Translations under genes and position numbers: made by a program
Notes under the pieces: model-generated
What the model saw: only the letters and a program-made list of their open reading frames with translations
What the model was told of the DNA's origin: nothing
The model's database searches: none
In this document: positions 52,475-61,583 of the stretch, in pieces
Layout of the letters: each line of letters begins with the position of its first letter
How positions within the stretch are numbered: the stretch's first letter is position 1
Assembly (NCBI GenBank): GCA_964611895.1
Contig: CAZTDN010000008.1
Location: 1-64,000 of the forward strand
Source: JAIEOG01 sp964611895
GTDB lineage: Bacteria > Bdellovibrionota > FAC87 > UBA2466
Length of the DNA: 64,000 nt
Direction of reading: 5' to 3'

Positions 52475-54157
52475 TTGAAGCTTATTTGGATTTTCTACCT
52501 GCTGCTGGGAGCTAGTCTACCGCTTCATGCGGAAGAGGGCTTTGAAAGAGGCCGCAGTCTCGTCCAGCAAAGTTTTGATGCCCGAAACCTTAAATCAATC
52601 CAAGAACTGCTCGCCGCAAATTCTCGCGTTCTGGAATGGGAGCACGGCCTAGAAGTATCCCGGCTCTCCTCTGAAGAGCACCTGCGAATCAAATACCTGA
52701 TTTCGCACTGGAGGCACTACTCAGCAAATCTGTTGGTTTTGCAGGCTATGCAGCAACCTTTTTACCTAAGAGATATTTTGCAGGGTTTGAAAGATCTGCG
52801 CGCGCCACTATCTGACTCTAGTTTAGAACTCCTTAATCGCGTGACATCGAATAGCTCCACAACCGGTCGAACACGAGTTGCTTTTTTGGAACTGGCCGCT
52901 GCGTTTGGAAACCGCCGCTCCCTGCAAAAATTGCTCGAGAATAAGCGGGGACTATCACGCCTTGCGGGCCCGGTCCCTTTGAGTAACCTTGCGCCGATGG
53001 TTGCCGGGCCATGGAAGAACCAAGGTTGGCTGAACGATGGGGAGTTTCGGAAACTAGACTTTGAATTACGACATTACCTAGGCGACGCGTCTCACGTTGT
53101 GCTTCGTGGTACGCAAATTCGCCCGGGCGACATCTTGCTCATAGACCACCACCAATCCTACGATGGTCTGAACACGAGCTTTAGCTCTCCTCGAAGCAGT
53201 TTTACTCACTGCGGAGTGGTGGTTTTTCTGGAATACGATAGTCCTCGTGGGGAAATCCAAACCTATCCCGCTGTATTAGAAATCCACGAGGCTGGCGTAC
53301 GCGTAGTCCCGCTTGCAAACTACATCAGCGCCTCTTTTTCGGATTATTTGGAGGTCTATCGCTTGCGCGACGAGAGCCGCAAGGGAGAAGCGTTCAGCCG
53401 TCGCCTGAACGTTCTCGCCCGCACCTTACTCGATGTTCAACTGGGGTACGACTTTAACGCCCGTCCGATTCCGCAAGGGGGACTTTACCCCATGTTGAAC
53501 GACGGCCATTTTGGCGTCACTTGTTCCAGCTTGGCGGATTTGATTTACAAGTCGCTTGGAATTGACTTGAAACTTAGCCCCAGCCAGCTCCCCCTTGGAG
53601 CCAGGATGAATATCGCTTTGATGGGCCTAAGCGAATTAGCAGAGCGCGGAAACTATATTGCGCCTTCGGATTTTAAACAGAGCCCCGCATTAGAGCGAGT
53701 CGGTGTGATTGACAATGCCTTCGGCTCCAATGTGCAGCGCGAAGTTTTGATCGGGAGTCCAGAGCTCCTGGGATCGGTGGGACAATTGCTGACTCAACAC
53801 ATTCTCGACGCAAAGCGATTGAGAAACCTGAGCTGGCGCTATCGCCTCGTAGAATTCCTCGCAAAACGAGTGGAGAAGAAATCTTGGCTGGGAAGAACGT
53901 TTCTTGCTTTTACCGAAAAGAAAAAAGGATTGAATGTGGATACTTTTCCCATGGCTCCCTCCGGAACTTTGGCCGCAGTTTCGGCATTGAACCAGCTAAT
54001 TGAAGAAGCATCGAACAGTTTTAAATGTAGTTCCCTACTAGAAGCGGCTGCGGATGCGCAGCCATTTGATCTTTTGGAGATCGAAAACTCTCTACAAGTA
54101 AGGTCTTCGGTGATTGAGAGCCTACAAAAATCTGGATTTTCGAGAGCGTTTCGTTAG
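52475..54157 (+). CDS. Exported permuted papain-like (YiiX/NlpC-P60) protein
   Basis: A 560-residue exported protein with a signal peptide (MKLIWIFYLLLGASL, cleavage after HAEE region). The middle resembles the YiiX/YaeF permuted papain fold: His245 in FTHCGVVVFL, and Cys350 in VTCSSLADLIYKSLG, with RPGDILLIDHHQSYD before them. The N-terminal 200 and C-terminal 180 residues are helical and unrecognised. It may hydrolyse an amide in lipids or peptidoglycan. The start is TTG with AAGGGG upstream. Its stop shares bases with the convergent fabH stop (TTAG). Confidence 0.75.
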   Translation: MKLIWIFYLLLGASLPLHAEEGFERGRSLVQQSFDARNLKSIQELLAANSRVLEWEHGLEVSRLSSEEHLRIKYLISHWRHYSANLLVLQAMQQPFYLRDILQGLKDLRAPLSDSSLELLNRVTSNSSTTGRTRVAFLELAAAFGNRRSLQKLLENKRGLSRLAGPVPLSNLAPMVAGPWKNQGWLNDGEFRKLDFELRHYLGDASHVVLRGTQIRPGDILLIDHHQSYDGLNTSFSSPRSSFTHCGVVVFLEYDSPRGEIQTYPAVLEIHEAGVRVVPLANYISASFSDYLEVYRLRDESRKGEAFSRRLNVLARTLLDVQLGYDFNARPIPQGGLYPMLNDGHFGVTCSSLADLIYKSLGIDLKLSPSQLPLGARMNIALMGLSELAERGNYIAPSDFKQSPALERVGVIDNAFGSNVQREVLIGSPELLGSVGQLLTQHILDAKRLRNLSWRYRLVEFLAKRVEKKSWLGRTFLAFTEKKKGLNVDTFPMAPSGTLAAVSALNQLIEEASNSFKCSSLLEAAADAQPFDLLEIENSLQVRSSVIESLQKSGFSRAFR

Positions 54158-55170
54158 TAGCGCAATATCGCAGACGCCCATGTGTAGCCGCTTCCGAAGG
54201 CAGCCATTCCCACTCGCATTCCTTTTTTAAGCGCTCCTGCCTTGATGGCTTCATGCATACCCAATGGAATAGTTGCAGCAGTCGTATTGCCGAATTTTTG
54301 GATGGTATTGAAAACTTTTTCCCGCGGAATTTTGAGCTGCTCGGCTACGGCCTCATTAATGCGCAGGTTCGCTTGGTGAAACAGAAAAAGATCGATGTCG
54401 TTGATAGAGAGATTGTTGGCCTTTAGCCCTTCTTGCAGAACCTCGCCCATACGAACAACCGCTTCCATGAATACTTTTCGGCCGTCCATTTTGGGATAGT
54501 GCAAGCCTTCGTCGATCATGGCGTGGGTCAGACGATCTTCTTTGTCATTCGCCGGACCAGGAGCAGCAATCCAGAGGTTGCGCGCTCCACGCCCATCGGA
54601 ATGCAGGTGAGTGGAATAGATAAACGGGTCTTTGGCTGGATCTTTGATCTCTTTTGCGCTCACCACGACCGCACCGGCTCCATCTCCAAATAGAACAGTG
54701 ACGTCCCGACCACGGGTGGTTTTGTCCAGTCCGCGTGAGTGAATTTCAGATCCTACAACTAAGATGTGTTTAGTAAATCCAGAGCGGATGTATTGGTCTG
54801 CTACCGAAAGAGCGTATACAAACCCGGAGCATTGTTGGCGGATATCCAACGCGGGCACAAATGGCAGCCCCATTTTCTCTTGGAGGAAAACCCCGTTTCC
54901 CGGAAAGAAGTAATCCGGGTTCAAAGTAGCAAAAATAATCATGCCTAGATCTTCTTTGGCTATCCCCGCGTCTTTGAGCGCAAGCTGAGTGGCTTCCCAG
55001 GCAAGGTCGTAGTTGTTTTGCTCCGGAAGTGCCCACCGCCGCTCCCGAATTCCGGAGCGCTGTGTAATCCACTCATCCGAAGTTTCCATAAACTTTGAAA
55101 GATCGTTGTTAGTAACCACTCGGGGAGGCACATAGCTCCCCACTCCAGTAATGACAGCCCGTCGTTCCAT
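54154..55170 (-). CDS. fabH: 3-oxoacyl-ACP synthase III family (FabH-like)
   Basis: Starts fatty acid chains by condensing an acyl-CoA with malonyl-ACP. The catalytic Cys114 (QQCSGFVYAL), His (FLFHQANLRINEAV) and Asn (FGNTTAATIP) triad is complete. The N-terminal WITQRSGIRERR is typical. The gene stands alone, away from other fatty-acid genes, so it may serve a special lipid pathway. It is 338 residues long, which is usual. The stop overlaps the convergent gene by 4 bases. Confidence 0.92.
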   Translation of the reverse strand: MERRAVITGVGSYVPPRVVTNNDLSKFMETSDEWITQRSGIRERRWALPEQNNYDLAWEATQLALKDAGIAKEDLGMIIFATLNPDYFFPGNGVFLQEKMGLPFVPALDIRQQCSGFVYALSVADQYIRSGFTKHILVVGSEIHSRGLDKTTRGRDVTVLFGDGAGAVVVSAKEIKDPAKDPFIYSTHLHSDGRGARNLWIAAPGPANDKEDRLTHAMIDEGLHYPKMDGRKVFMEAVVRMGEVLQEGLKANNLSINDIDLFLFHQANLRINEAVAEQLKIPREKVFNTIQKFGNTTAATIPLGMHEAIKAGALKKGMRVGMAAFGSGYTWASAILRY

Positions 55171-55298
55171 AGTGGGAATAGCTTAAGCGGTTTTTGAGAA
55201 GTTGTAAAAAGGTACGCGGTGCCTGACAGGAAACCGCTTTACCAATATCCCCCCTGTGGGACTTGTGAAGACTGGGAAAGAGCGTTAAATCTATCCTA

Positions 55299-55655
55299 AT
55301 GCCTTTGATTTTGAAAAAAGACATAGACACTTCTTTACCGGAATGGAAAGCACGGCTTGGCGCCATTGTGCAGAAATGTGTCATGGCGGGTGCTGTTAAT
55401 AGGATTTTCGTTTTCGGTTCTTTTGCAAGAGGTAAGATGACAGATGCATCAGACTTAGATGTCGCCGTCATACTGCCCGATTCTGAAAATGTCAGTGCCT
55501 TTCGAGACCGGCTGGCTCGTCCTCTTTCGGATTGGCCCTTGGATTTGCTTGTCGTCCATGAATCGCGTTATGAAGCACGAAAAGATTTTGGCGGTGTCCT
55601 ATTCGAGGTAAAATCAGACGGCATTGAGATCTACCCAAACTGGTGCCTCAAATGA
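55299..55655 (+). CDS. MNT nucleotidyltransferase-domain protein (antitoxin-like)
   Basis: A 118-residue minimal nucleotidyltransferase. The active-site motif FGSFARGKMTDASDLDVAV has the full GSFARG-x6-SDLD pattern, with a further Asp in LDLLVV. In known MntA-HepT pairs this type AMPylates the HEPN toxin. The stop overlaps the HEPN gene start (ATGA), as expected of a pair. It begins 128 bases after the divergent fabH start. A role as antitoxin is inferred from the family and order. Confidence 0.85.
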   Translation: MPLILKKDIDTSLPEWKARLGAIVQKCVMAGAVNRIFVFGSFARGKMTDASDLDVAVILPDSENVSAFRDRLARPLSDWPLDLLVVHESRYEARKDFGGVLFEVKSDGIEIYPNWCLK

Positions 55656-56065
55656 CCCCAAAAAAGCGAAAATTTGACAAAGAATACGCCGTTGAACTCT
55701 TGAAAATAGCTCAAGGCGATTTCGGATCGGCCGTTGTGCTCAGTAAAAGCGAGGAAGGTAGAAAAGAAAATGTTCTTTTTTTGGGACAGCAATGTATTGA
55801 AAAATGCTTAAAAGCTGTGCTTTGCAGTTTGAATGAGCCAATCATTCACACGCATGATATCGAAGCGCTGCTTGCCTTGTTGCCAGACGATGTTGAACCA
55901 CCATCTCCCTCTTCCCTAAAAACATTCACTGAGTACGCAACGATCCGACGGTACGAAGAAGGGTACGAGGAACTAAACAAAAAAGATCTAAGAGACTCTT
56001 TAAAACTTGTCGAGTCCGTGCTTTCTTGGGCAAACACTGTTTGCAAGAAAAATCTGAAAAAGTAG
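55652..56065 (+). CDS. HEPN-domain protein (toxin-like partner)
   Basis: A 137-residue helical HEPN protein. The domain core is FLGQQCIEKCLKAVLCSLNEPIIHTHDIEALL with the conserved Gln-Cys-Glu region and H-T-H before the last helices. I do not see a clear R-x4-6-H RNase motif, which HEPN toxins usually carry, so it may be inactive or use a different site. It overlaps the MNT gene by ATGA. The pair sits between fabH and lexA and has no phage or transposon neighbours. Toxin function is inference. Confidence 0.8.
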   Translation: MTPKKRKFDKEYAVELLKIAQGDFGSAVVLSKSEEGRKENVLFLGQQCIEKCLKAVLCSLNEPIIHTHDIEALLALLPDDVEPPSPSSLKTFTEYATIRRYEEGYEELNKKDLRDSLKLVESVLSWANTVCKKNLKK

Positions 56066-56092
56066 CCCCTCGTCTAACACTTTTTATTTTTA

Positions 56093-56710
56093 CTAAATCT
56101 TGCGTTGCAAGCCGACGACCTTTCCCTGGATCTGGAAGGCTTTATCGGTGACCGCAATGGGTTTCATTTTCTTGTTTTCCGGAACGAGGAAAACTCCCTG
56201 CGCCGTTTCCCGGTATCGTTTCACAGTGGTTTCGCCCCCTACCAAGGCAACAACAATGTCTCCGTTTCGCACGCGGGACCCAGTTTCCACTATCAAGTGG
56301 TCGCCCTCTAGGATCCCTGCTTCGATCATGCTGTCTCCGACAACACGCAGGGCAAAACTAGGTTTTGCAGAAGTATCCTCTGAAACTAAAACAGACCCCA
56401 ACTCAACTTGGGGCGTGTCCCTCAAGGGCCCTGCAGCGATTTCTCCGTAAATAGGAATCCGTTGAGTCCCCTGCGGTCGAAATCCCGCTGGAAAAAGCCC
56501 CCGCGCCTTGCGTCCGTTTTTGGCAGTTTTAGGATCGTCTAAGTAGCCCTTGCGGATCAGCGCTTTGACATACCCTTGAACTGTTCCCACGGCCTTAAAA
56601 CCAAAGTGGTCTTGGATTTCACGGTAAGAGGGCGGCGCGCCATGAGTGGCACACGTGTCTTTAATAAAGTTCAAGACATCTTGTTGCGAACTCGTCAGCG
56701 GGCTTTTCAT
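56093..56710 (-). CDS. lexA: LexA repressor
   Basis: SOS repressor that cleaves itself when RecA is active. The 205-residue protein (ATG 56710) has an N-terminal winged helix (SSQQDVLNFIKDTCATHGAPPSYREIQ), a scissile Ala93-Gly94 (GEIAAGPL), Ser127 in VVGDSMIEAG and Lys164 in TTVKRY. All catalytic parts are present. It starts after a short T-rich leader, and an inverted-repeat operator lies between it and the divergent imuA gene. The upstream ORF extension is not used because it runs into the operator. Confidence 0.95.
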   Translation of the reverse strand: MKSPLTSSQQDVLNFIKDTCATHGAPPSYREIQDHFGFKAVGTVQGYVKALIRKGYLDDPKTAKNGRKARGLFPAGFRPQGTQRIPIYGEIAAGPLRDTPQVELGSVLVSEDTSAKPSFALRVVGDSMIEAGILEGDHLIVETGSRVRNGDIVVALVGGETTVKRYRETAQGVFLVPENKKMKPIAVTDKAFQIQGKVVGLQRKI

Positions 56711-56735
56711 TTTTTTCTTTTTCCCCCTACCAAAA

Positions 56736-56751
56736 ACATACAAATGTATGT
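56736..56751. promoter_or_regulatory. Candidate LexA operator (ACATAC-N4-GTATGT)
   Basis: A perfect 6-bp inverted repeat with a 4-base spacer sits between lexA and the divergent imuA gene. Its position would let LexA control both. It differs from the E. coli SOS box (CTG-N10-CAG) and from TTAC-N3-GTAA, so the LexA recognition helix is probably of another type. Confidence 0.6.
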
Positions 56752-56762
56752 ATGTCATAAAA

Positions 56763-57221
56763 ATGGGCCTTTTGTCTAGTTCTACTTCTTCTTTAAACGC
56801 TCGGGGAGGGTTAACCCAGGTCCTCGCCCAACAAACCCTCGCTCCTGTTCAGGCCACCTTAAACAAAGCTTTAGAATCCTCTCACACTGACGAAGATTAT
56901 TTTTTCTGGGCCTCAGACGAGGGCATCCTCTATCCCGAGGCCCTTTTATACCGCTGGAAAATCCCTCTCTCACGGTTCTTATTAGTACAAGCACGGGATG
57001 CCTCTGAAGTTTGGCGCCTGGGGTTAGAAGCCTCTCAAACAGGGCTATTTCGCCTTCTTTTCCTCAGAGCTTCTCGGCTCTGCCATCTCCCCCTATTGAG
57101 AAAACTCCAACTCTGCGCCGAGAAAAACCAGTGTGATGTTTTTATCCTCACCCACACCCCCCTTCCCCATTGGACACTCAAAAAATGCGGACCCTTTATA
57201 TCCAAAGCCCACACTCTTTAA
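56763..57221 (+). CDS. imuA: ImuA-like RecA-fold accessory protein
   Basis: A 152-residue protein whose DEGILYPEALLYRWKIPLSRFLLVQARDASEVW segment fits ImuA, a short RecA/SulA-like protein that helps translesion synthesis with ImuB and DnaE2. No Walker motif is seen. It is shorter than many ImuA proteins. The ATG at 56763 lies next to the LexA operator; another ATG at 56748 is inside it and is less likely. It overlaps imuB by 37 bases. Identity rests on the cassette context plus this segment. Confidence 0.8.
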   Translation: MGLLSSSTSSLNARGGLTQVLAQQTLAPVQATLNKALESSHTDEDYFFWASDEGILYPEALLYRWKIPLSRFLLVQARDASEVWRLGLEASQTGLFRLLFLRASRLCHLPLLRKLQLCAEKNQCDVFILTHTPLPHWTLKKCGPFISKAHTL

Positions 57222-58408
57222 GCGTTCTGGCGGAGAGCTGTTTTGCGCTCACCCCCAAAGTTACCTTGTGCGGTCTGCACCACCTGTACCTGGATATCCA
57301 GCCCACTTTGCGTGCTCTCGGAGGCGAAAACACAATCTGGTCTCACGCTGAGCATCTCACTGAGACTTTTGCCTCCTCGTATCAAATGATTCTTGTCGAC
57401 AGGCCCGAGTGGGCACGCGCGCTGGTGCAAAAAACTCCAGAGCGTATTCCAACCGGAAAAAGCGCGGCCAGGCTCAAGCTCCTGCCTATTGAAAAACTTT
57501 TTTTCATCGGAGATCCACTCACTGAGAACGCCGCAGAAAAAAAACGGCTCATCGTTTTTTTAAAAAAAGTCGGCATGCGGACCATTGGGGATTTTATCGC
57601 CATTCCAACAGCCTCGATCTTGCGGCGTTTTGGAAAAGAAGGGGAATCTCTCCACCTCTATGCCAAAGGGAACACCTCTCTTTGTTTGCCTTTATATGCC
57701 CCTCAAGATCTTATTGAGACATTTATAGATGCTGATGAGTTTTTCTCTTTAGATGCACTTTTGTTTAGTTTGCGACAAGCTCTTATCCGAATAGAAGCTC
57801 GCTTGCGAGGACGCGCCCTATCCGCGCGTTCTATTCAGCTCACTTTTCATCTAGAATCTCACCCGCCTATCGCCAAAACCCTACCACTCAACGAACCACT
57901 CCAAGAAGCTCAGGCGATATTGCGCATCCTCAAGGAATTTCTGCAGAACCTTCACTGGGAGTCGCCCCTAGTGCGACTCCATCTCAAAATTATCGAAACA
58001 GCACCCCACACCCCTGGCCAGCTCTCCCTTTTGGATGATTTTGAAAACAAGTCTCACTCACTTGCGCATTATGTCGCAAGGCTCCGGGCCCGCTTAGGAG
58101 AAGATAGAGCGGGTTTTGCCCTTCTCCACTCCAGCCACTTGCCCGAACAGTCTTTTTCTCTATCGTGGCCAGCACGCTCTGCCTGTGACCATCGAGACCC
58201 TTTCCCCGAACGCCCGCTTTTTCTGTTCTCTCCCCCACGGCCTTTTTCTCTTTCGCCACTGTGGAAACTAGAGCCCACTGAGTCTCTTTTTACTCAGTGG
58301 TGGGAATCAGGAGGGACCAGAGAATATTTCACTGCCCGAAAGGAAAGTGAATGCCTGTGGGTTTACCGTACCCCAAGTGGAGAATGGTTTGCTCATGGCG
58401 TTTTCTAG
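57185..58408 (+). CDS. imuB: ImuB-like Y-family polymerase homologue
   Basis: A 407-residue protein from the ATG at 57185. The ARLKLLPIEKLFFIG and MRTIGDFIAIPTASILRRFGKEGESL segments match the thumb/fingers of ImuB. The first-metal aspartate and SYE motifs of active Y-family polymerases are not visible, as expected for ImuB, which is catalytically inactive and holds the mutasome together. It is shorter than many ImuB proteins. It overlaps imuA by 37 bases and dnaE2 by 14 bases, so the three are translated together. Confidence 0.82.
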   Translation: MRTLYIQSPHSLSVLAESCFALTPKVTLCGLHHLYLDIQPTLRALGGENTIWSHAEHLTETFASSYQMILVDRPEWARALVQKTPERIPTGKSAARLKLLPIEKLFFIGDPLTENAAEKKRLIVFLKKVGMRTIGDFIAIPTASILRRFGKEGESLHLYAKGNTSLCLPLYAPQDLIETFIDADEFFSLDALLFSLRQALIRIEARLRGRALSARSIQLTFHLESHPPIAKTLPLNEPLQEAQAILRILKEFLQNLHWESPLVRLHLKIIETAPHTPGQLSLLDDFENKSHSLAHYVARLRARLGEDRAGFALLHSSHLPEQSFSLSWPARSACDHRDPFPERPLFLFSPPRPFSLSPLWKLEPTESLFTQWWESGGTREYFTARKESECLWVYRTPSGEWFAHGVF

Positions 58409-61400
58409 ACCCTTTGCTGAACTTGCCGCCAAGAGTAATTACTCTTTCCTAGAAGGTGCCTCTCACCCAGAAGAACTCGTCACTCAGGCCAAAGCACTGG
58501 GCTACAGAGCGCTTGCTGTGGTGGACCGCTTGGGTGTGTATGGAAGCCCTCGATGCCATATCGCCGCAAAAGCGCAAAGGCTCCATTTCATCGTCGGAGC
58601 AGAAGTCCCTGTCGAGGGAATGCGGGCGCTGCTGCTCGCCAAAAACCGCAACGGCTACGGCAACCTATGTGAACTGCTTACCACTGCGCACTCTGACCGA
58701 GACAACCCCACTGCCCCGCTCGAAACCCTATTGTCTTTTTCAAAGGACTTGTACCTGTTGCTTCCCGCATGGAAACTCCCCACCGAAAAAGTCCCTCTGC
58801 TTCAAGAGGCTTTTGGGAAGAATCTATCTCTTCTTGTTAGTCTAGCTCTGGATGGTTGCGACAAAGCCCGCCTTTCGGCCGCCAAGCAAGCCTCAAAGCA
58901 ATTCCAACTCTCCTGCACCGCGAGCAACGAGCCGCTTTTTCACGAACCACAACGTAAACCCTTGCAAGATGTTCTCACCTGCATCCGCCATGGTTGCACT
59001 TTAACTCAGGGAGGAACTCGACTACTGCCCAATGCGCACCGTTGTTTAAAGTCACCCGAGCAAATGTATGCGCTCTTTTCTCAACACCCGGAGTGGGTAC
59101 AGCACTCAGTGGAAATCGCCTCTCAATGCGCTTTTTCTCTCGACGAGATCCGGTACCGATACCCAACAGAATGGATCCCGAGCAACCACACCGGGGACTC
59201 GTACTTGGCAGAACTCGCGTGGGAGGGAGTCAAGAAACAGTATGGCCACAATCCTTCAAAAAAAGTACAAGAACTCCTAAAGCAAGAGCTCTCGCTGATC
59301 CAAGAGCTGGAGTACAGCGATTATTTTCTCACGATTTGGGACATAGTCTGTTTTGCGCGATCTCAGGGGATCTTGTGTCAAGGGCGCGGCTCGGCGGCCA
59401 ATTCTTTGGTTTGTTATGTATTAGGAATCACGTCGATTGACCCGGCTCACTTGGATCTTTTGTTTGAACGTTTTATTTCTCGTGAAAGGCGAGAACCTCC
59501 TGATATTGACATCGACTTTGAACACGAACGCCGCGAAGAAATCATTCAGTACATTTATCAACGGTATGGCAGACACCGCGCTGCGATCACCGCAGAAGTG
59601 ATTTGCTTTAGAAAACGATCTGCGTTGCGAGAGGTCGCCAAGGTTTTTGAAATATCGATTGCCACAGTGGAATCTCTCCAGACGTTAACGCACCGTCGAT
59701 CTTTGGATGAAATCGATTTGAAGGCTCTGCAATCAACGGCCACGTCTGTTCCCTCTGAAAAAATGGCTTTGTACTTTTCGATGGTCCGAGCCATCCGGTC
59801 TTTTCCCAGACATTTGGGCACCCATGTGGGTGGGTTTGTTCTGTGCCAAGATGCTCTGTCACGCAATGTCCCCATTGAAAAAGCCGCGATGGAAAACCGG
59901 ACTATTGTCCAATGGGATAAGAACGACCTCGATGCGTTGGGCTTTGTGCGGGTGGATATCTTAGGTTTGGGAATTCTTACTGCTATTCGAAAAGCGTTTG
60001 ATCTTATCCAACAGAGCCGTGGTGTTTCTTGGACACTTGCGTCTTTGCCCAGGGAGGATCCTGCTGTTTATGACTCTGTTTGTGCGGCTGATACTGTGGG
60101 TGTTTTTCAGATTGAGTCGCGTGCGCAGATGAACATGCTCCCACGGCTTCGCCCTCGTTGTTTTTATGATTTGGTGATTGAGATTTCTCTGGTTCGACCA
60201 GGACCGATACAGGGCGACATGGTGCACCCGTACTTAAAGCGACGCAATGGAGAGGAGCGTATTGAGTACGCACACCCGGAGCTAGAGGCCATCTTAAAAA
60301 AAACCTGTGGGGTTCCTTTGTTTCAGGAACAGATCATGAAAATAGCCATGACAGTCGCAGGTTTTACCGGGGGCCAGGCTGACGAGCTGCGACGCGCGAT
60401 GGGATCGTGGCGACGCGACGGGCACAATCGACTGAGCAGCTTGGGAGATAGGTTTCGTCAGGGGCTTATCGATCGGGGAATCTCTGTCGACTATGCGCAA
60501 CGTGTTTTTCAACAGATTGAGGGGTTTGCCGAGTATGGGTTTCCGGAGTCTCATGCGGCTTCGTTTGCAGTACTCGTCTATGCCACGGCTTACCTGAAGC
60601 ACTATTATCCCGATGCGTTTCTTGCGGCTTTGCTCAACTCTCAGCCCATGGGGTTTTACAGTCCACACAGTCTTTTGCACGATGGAATGCGGCACGGGGT
60701 TAAAGTGGATGGCATTTCAATTCAAGAATCTTTTTGGGACAACACGATTCCAAGCCCCATGCATTTGCGTTTGGGGTTTCGACAAATCCGTGGCTTCCGC
60801 AAGCAAGTCGCATTTGCCATTGAGTCTGCACGCGCGAGTGGGTTTGGCTCTTTTGAAGACTGTATTGAGAAAACAGCCCAGGCTTTGCGCCCCACTGCCC
60901 TCACAAAGCGAGATCTATTTGGCCTCGCAGGGGCCGGAGCTTTTGAGTGCCTGGGAATTTCTCGCAGGCAAAGCCTGTGGGAGATCCAGAAAATGGCTTT
61001 GGCGGATAGCTTTGCTTTTCAAGCCACCGAAGTACCTTTTGAGCTCCCAGTCGAAGAGGATTGGGAGCGGATTTCCTCGGACTATGAAGCACAGGGGGTG
61101 TGCTTGCATACGCACCCGGTTTCTTATTTTAGAGAGGAGCTGAGTGGTCAGGGGGTAGTGTCTTCGGACAGGTTGAAGAACTGCGTAGAAAACCAGCGCA
61201 TTCAAGTGGCTGGGTTAGTGATTTGCCGGCAGCAACCGCCAACAGCATCGGGAGTGCTTTTTATCACGCTCGAAGATGAGGGAGGCTTTATCAATCTGGT
61301 GATTTGGAAAAAGGTCTTTGAGCAGTACCGCGAGGCGCTTCTGACTCAGTCTTTTTTGGTTTGTGGGGGGCGCATTCAGCGTGCTCAGGGGACGCAGGTG

Positions 61401-61487
61401 ACGCATGTTTTGGTAGATAAAGTAGCCCCTCTTCTGGCTGTATACAACGAGCCTTGGGCCGGGCCGATTTCTTATGATTTTCATTAA
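58395..61487 (+). CDS. dnaE2: Error-prone DNA polymerase III alpha (DnaE2)
   Basis: Translesion C-family polymerase of the ImuA-ImuB-DnaE2 mutasome. The 1030-residue protein begins with the PHP domain, has the catalytic Asp set in PPDIDIDFEHERRE (Asp370, 372, 374) and a late IDRGISVDYAQRVFQQIEGFAEYGFPESHAASFA core, and ends with an OB fold (IQVAGLVICRQQ). The start is the ATG at 58395 because it overlaps imuB and fits the conserved N-terminus. Length is shorter than DnaE1 (about 1150), as usual for DnaE2. It lies in the LexA-controlled operon. Confidence 0.94.
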   Translation: MAFSRPFAELAAKSNYSFLEGASHPEELVTQAKALGYRALAVVDRLGVYGSPRCHIAAKAQRLHFIVGAEVPVEGMRALLLAKNRNGYGNLCELLTTAHSDRDNPTAPLETLLSFSKDLYLLLPAWKLPTEKVPLLQEAFGKNLSLLVSLALDGCDKARLSAAKQASKQFQLSCTASNEPLFHEPQRKPLQDVLTCIRHGCTLTQGGTRLLPNAHRCLKSPEQMYALFSQHPEWVQHSVEIASQCAFSLDEIRYRYPTEWIPSNHTGDSYLAELAWEGVKKQYGHNPSKKVQELLKQELSLIQELEYSDYFLTIWDIVCFARSQGILCQGRGSAANSLVCYVLGITSIDPAHLDLLFERFISRERREPPDIDIDFEHERREEIIQYIYQRYGRHRAAITAEVICFRKRSALREVAKVFEISIATVESLQTLTHRRSLDEIDLKALQSTATSVPSEKMALYFSMVRAIRSFPRHLGTHVGGFVLCQDALSRNVPIEKAAMENRTIVQWDKNDLDALGFVRVDILGLGILTAIRKAFDLIQQSRGVSWTLASLPREDPAVYDSVCAADTVGVFQIESRAQMNMLPRLRPRCFYDLVIEISLVRPGPIQGDMVHPYLKRRNGEERIEYAHPELEAILKKTCGVPLFQEQIMKIAMTVAGFTGGQADELRRAMGSWRRDGHNRLSSLGDRFRQGLIDRGISVDYAQRVFQQIEGFAEYGFPESHAASFAVLVYATAYLKHYYPDAFLAALLNSQPMGFYSPHSLLHDGMRHGVKVDGISIQESFWDNTIPSPMHLRLGFRQIRGFRKQVAFAIESARASGFGSFEDCIEKTAQALRPTALTKRDLFGLAGAGAFECLGISRRQSLWEIQKMALADSFAFQATEVPFELPVEEDWERISSDYEAQGVCLHTHPVSYFREELSGQGVVSSDRLKNCVENQRIQVAGLVICRQQPPTASGVLFITLEDEGGFINLVIWKKVFEQYREALLTQSFLVCGGRIQRAQGTQVTHVLVDKVAPLLAVYNEPWAGPISYDFH

Positions 61488-61583
61488 CTTAGGGTGTATT
61501 CTCTGGGTGAATACCACGAACAAAAAGCATTCGTTTCATAAATAAAAAGAAACTCCCTAAAATAGAATCATTGGGAGAAAGCG

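Noticed and set aside
56646..56762. Upstream in-frame extension of imuA
   Set aside because: It would run through the LexA operator and the lexA start region, and its sequence is low-complexity Phe-rich.
61500..61535. Imperfect GTATTC/GAATAC hairpin after dnaE2 as a terminator
   Set aside because: The stem is only six base pairs and there is no T-run after it.
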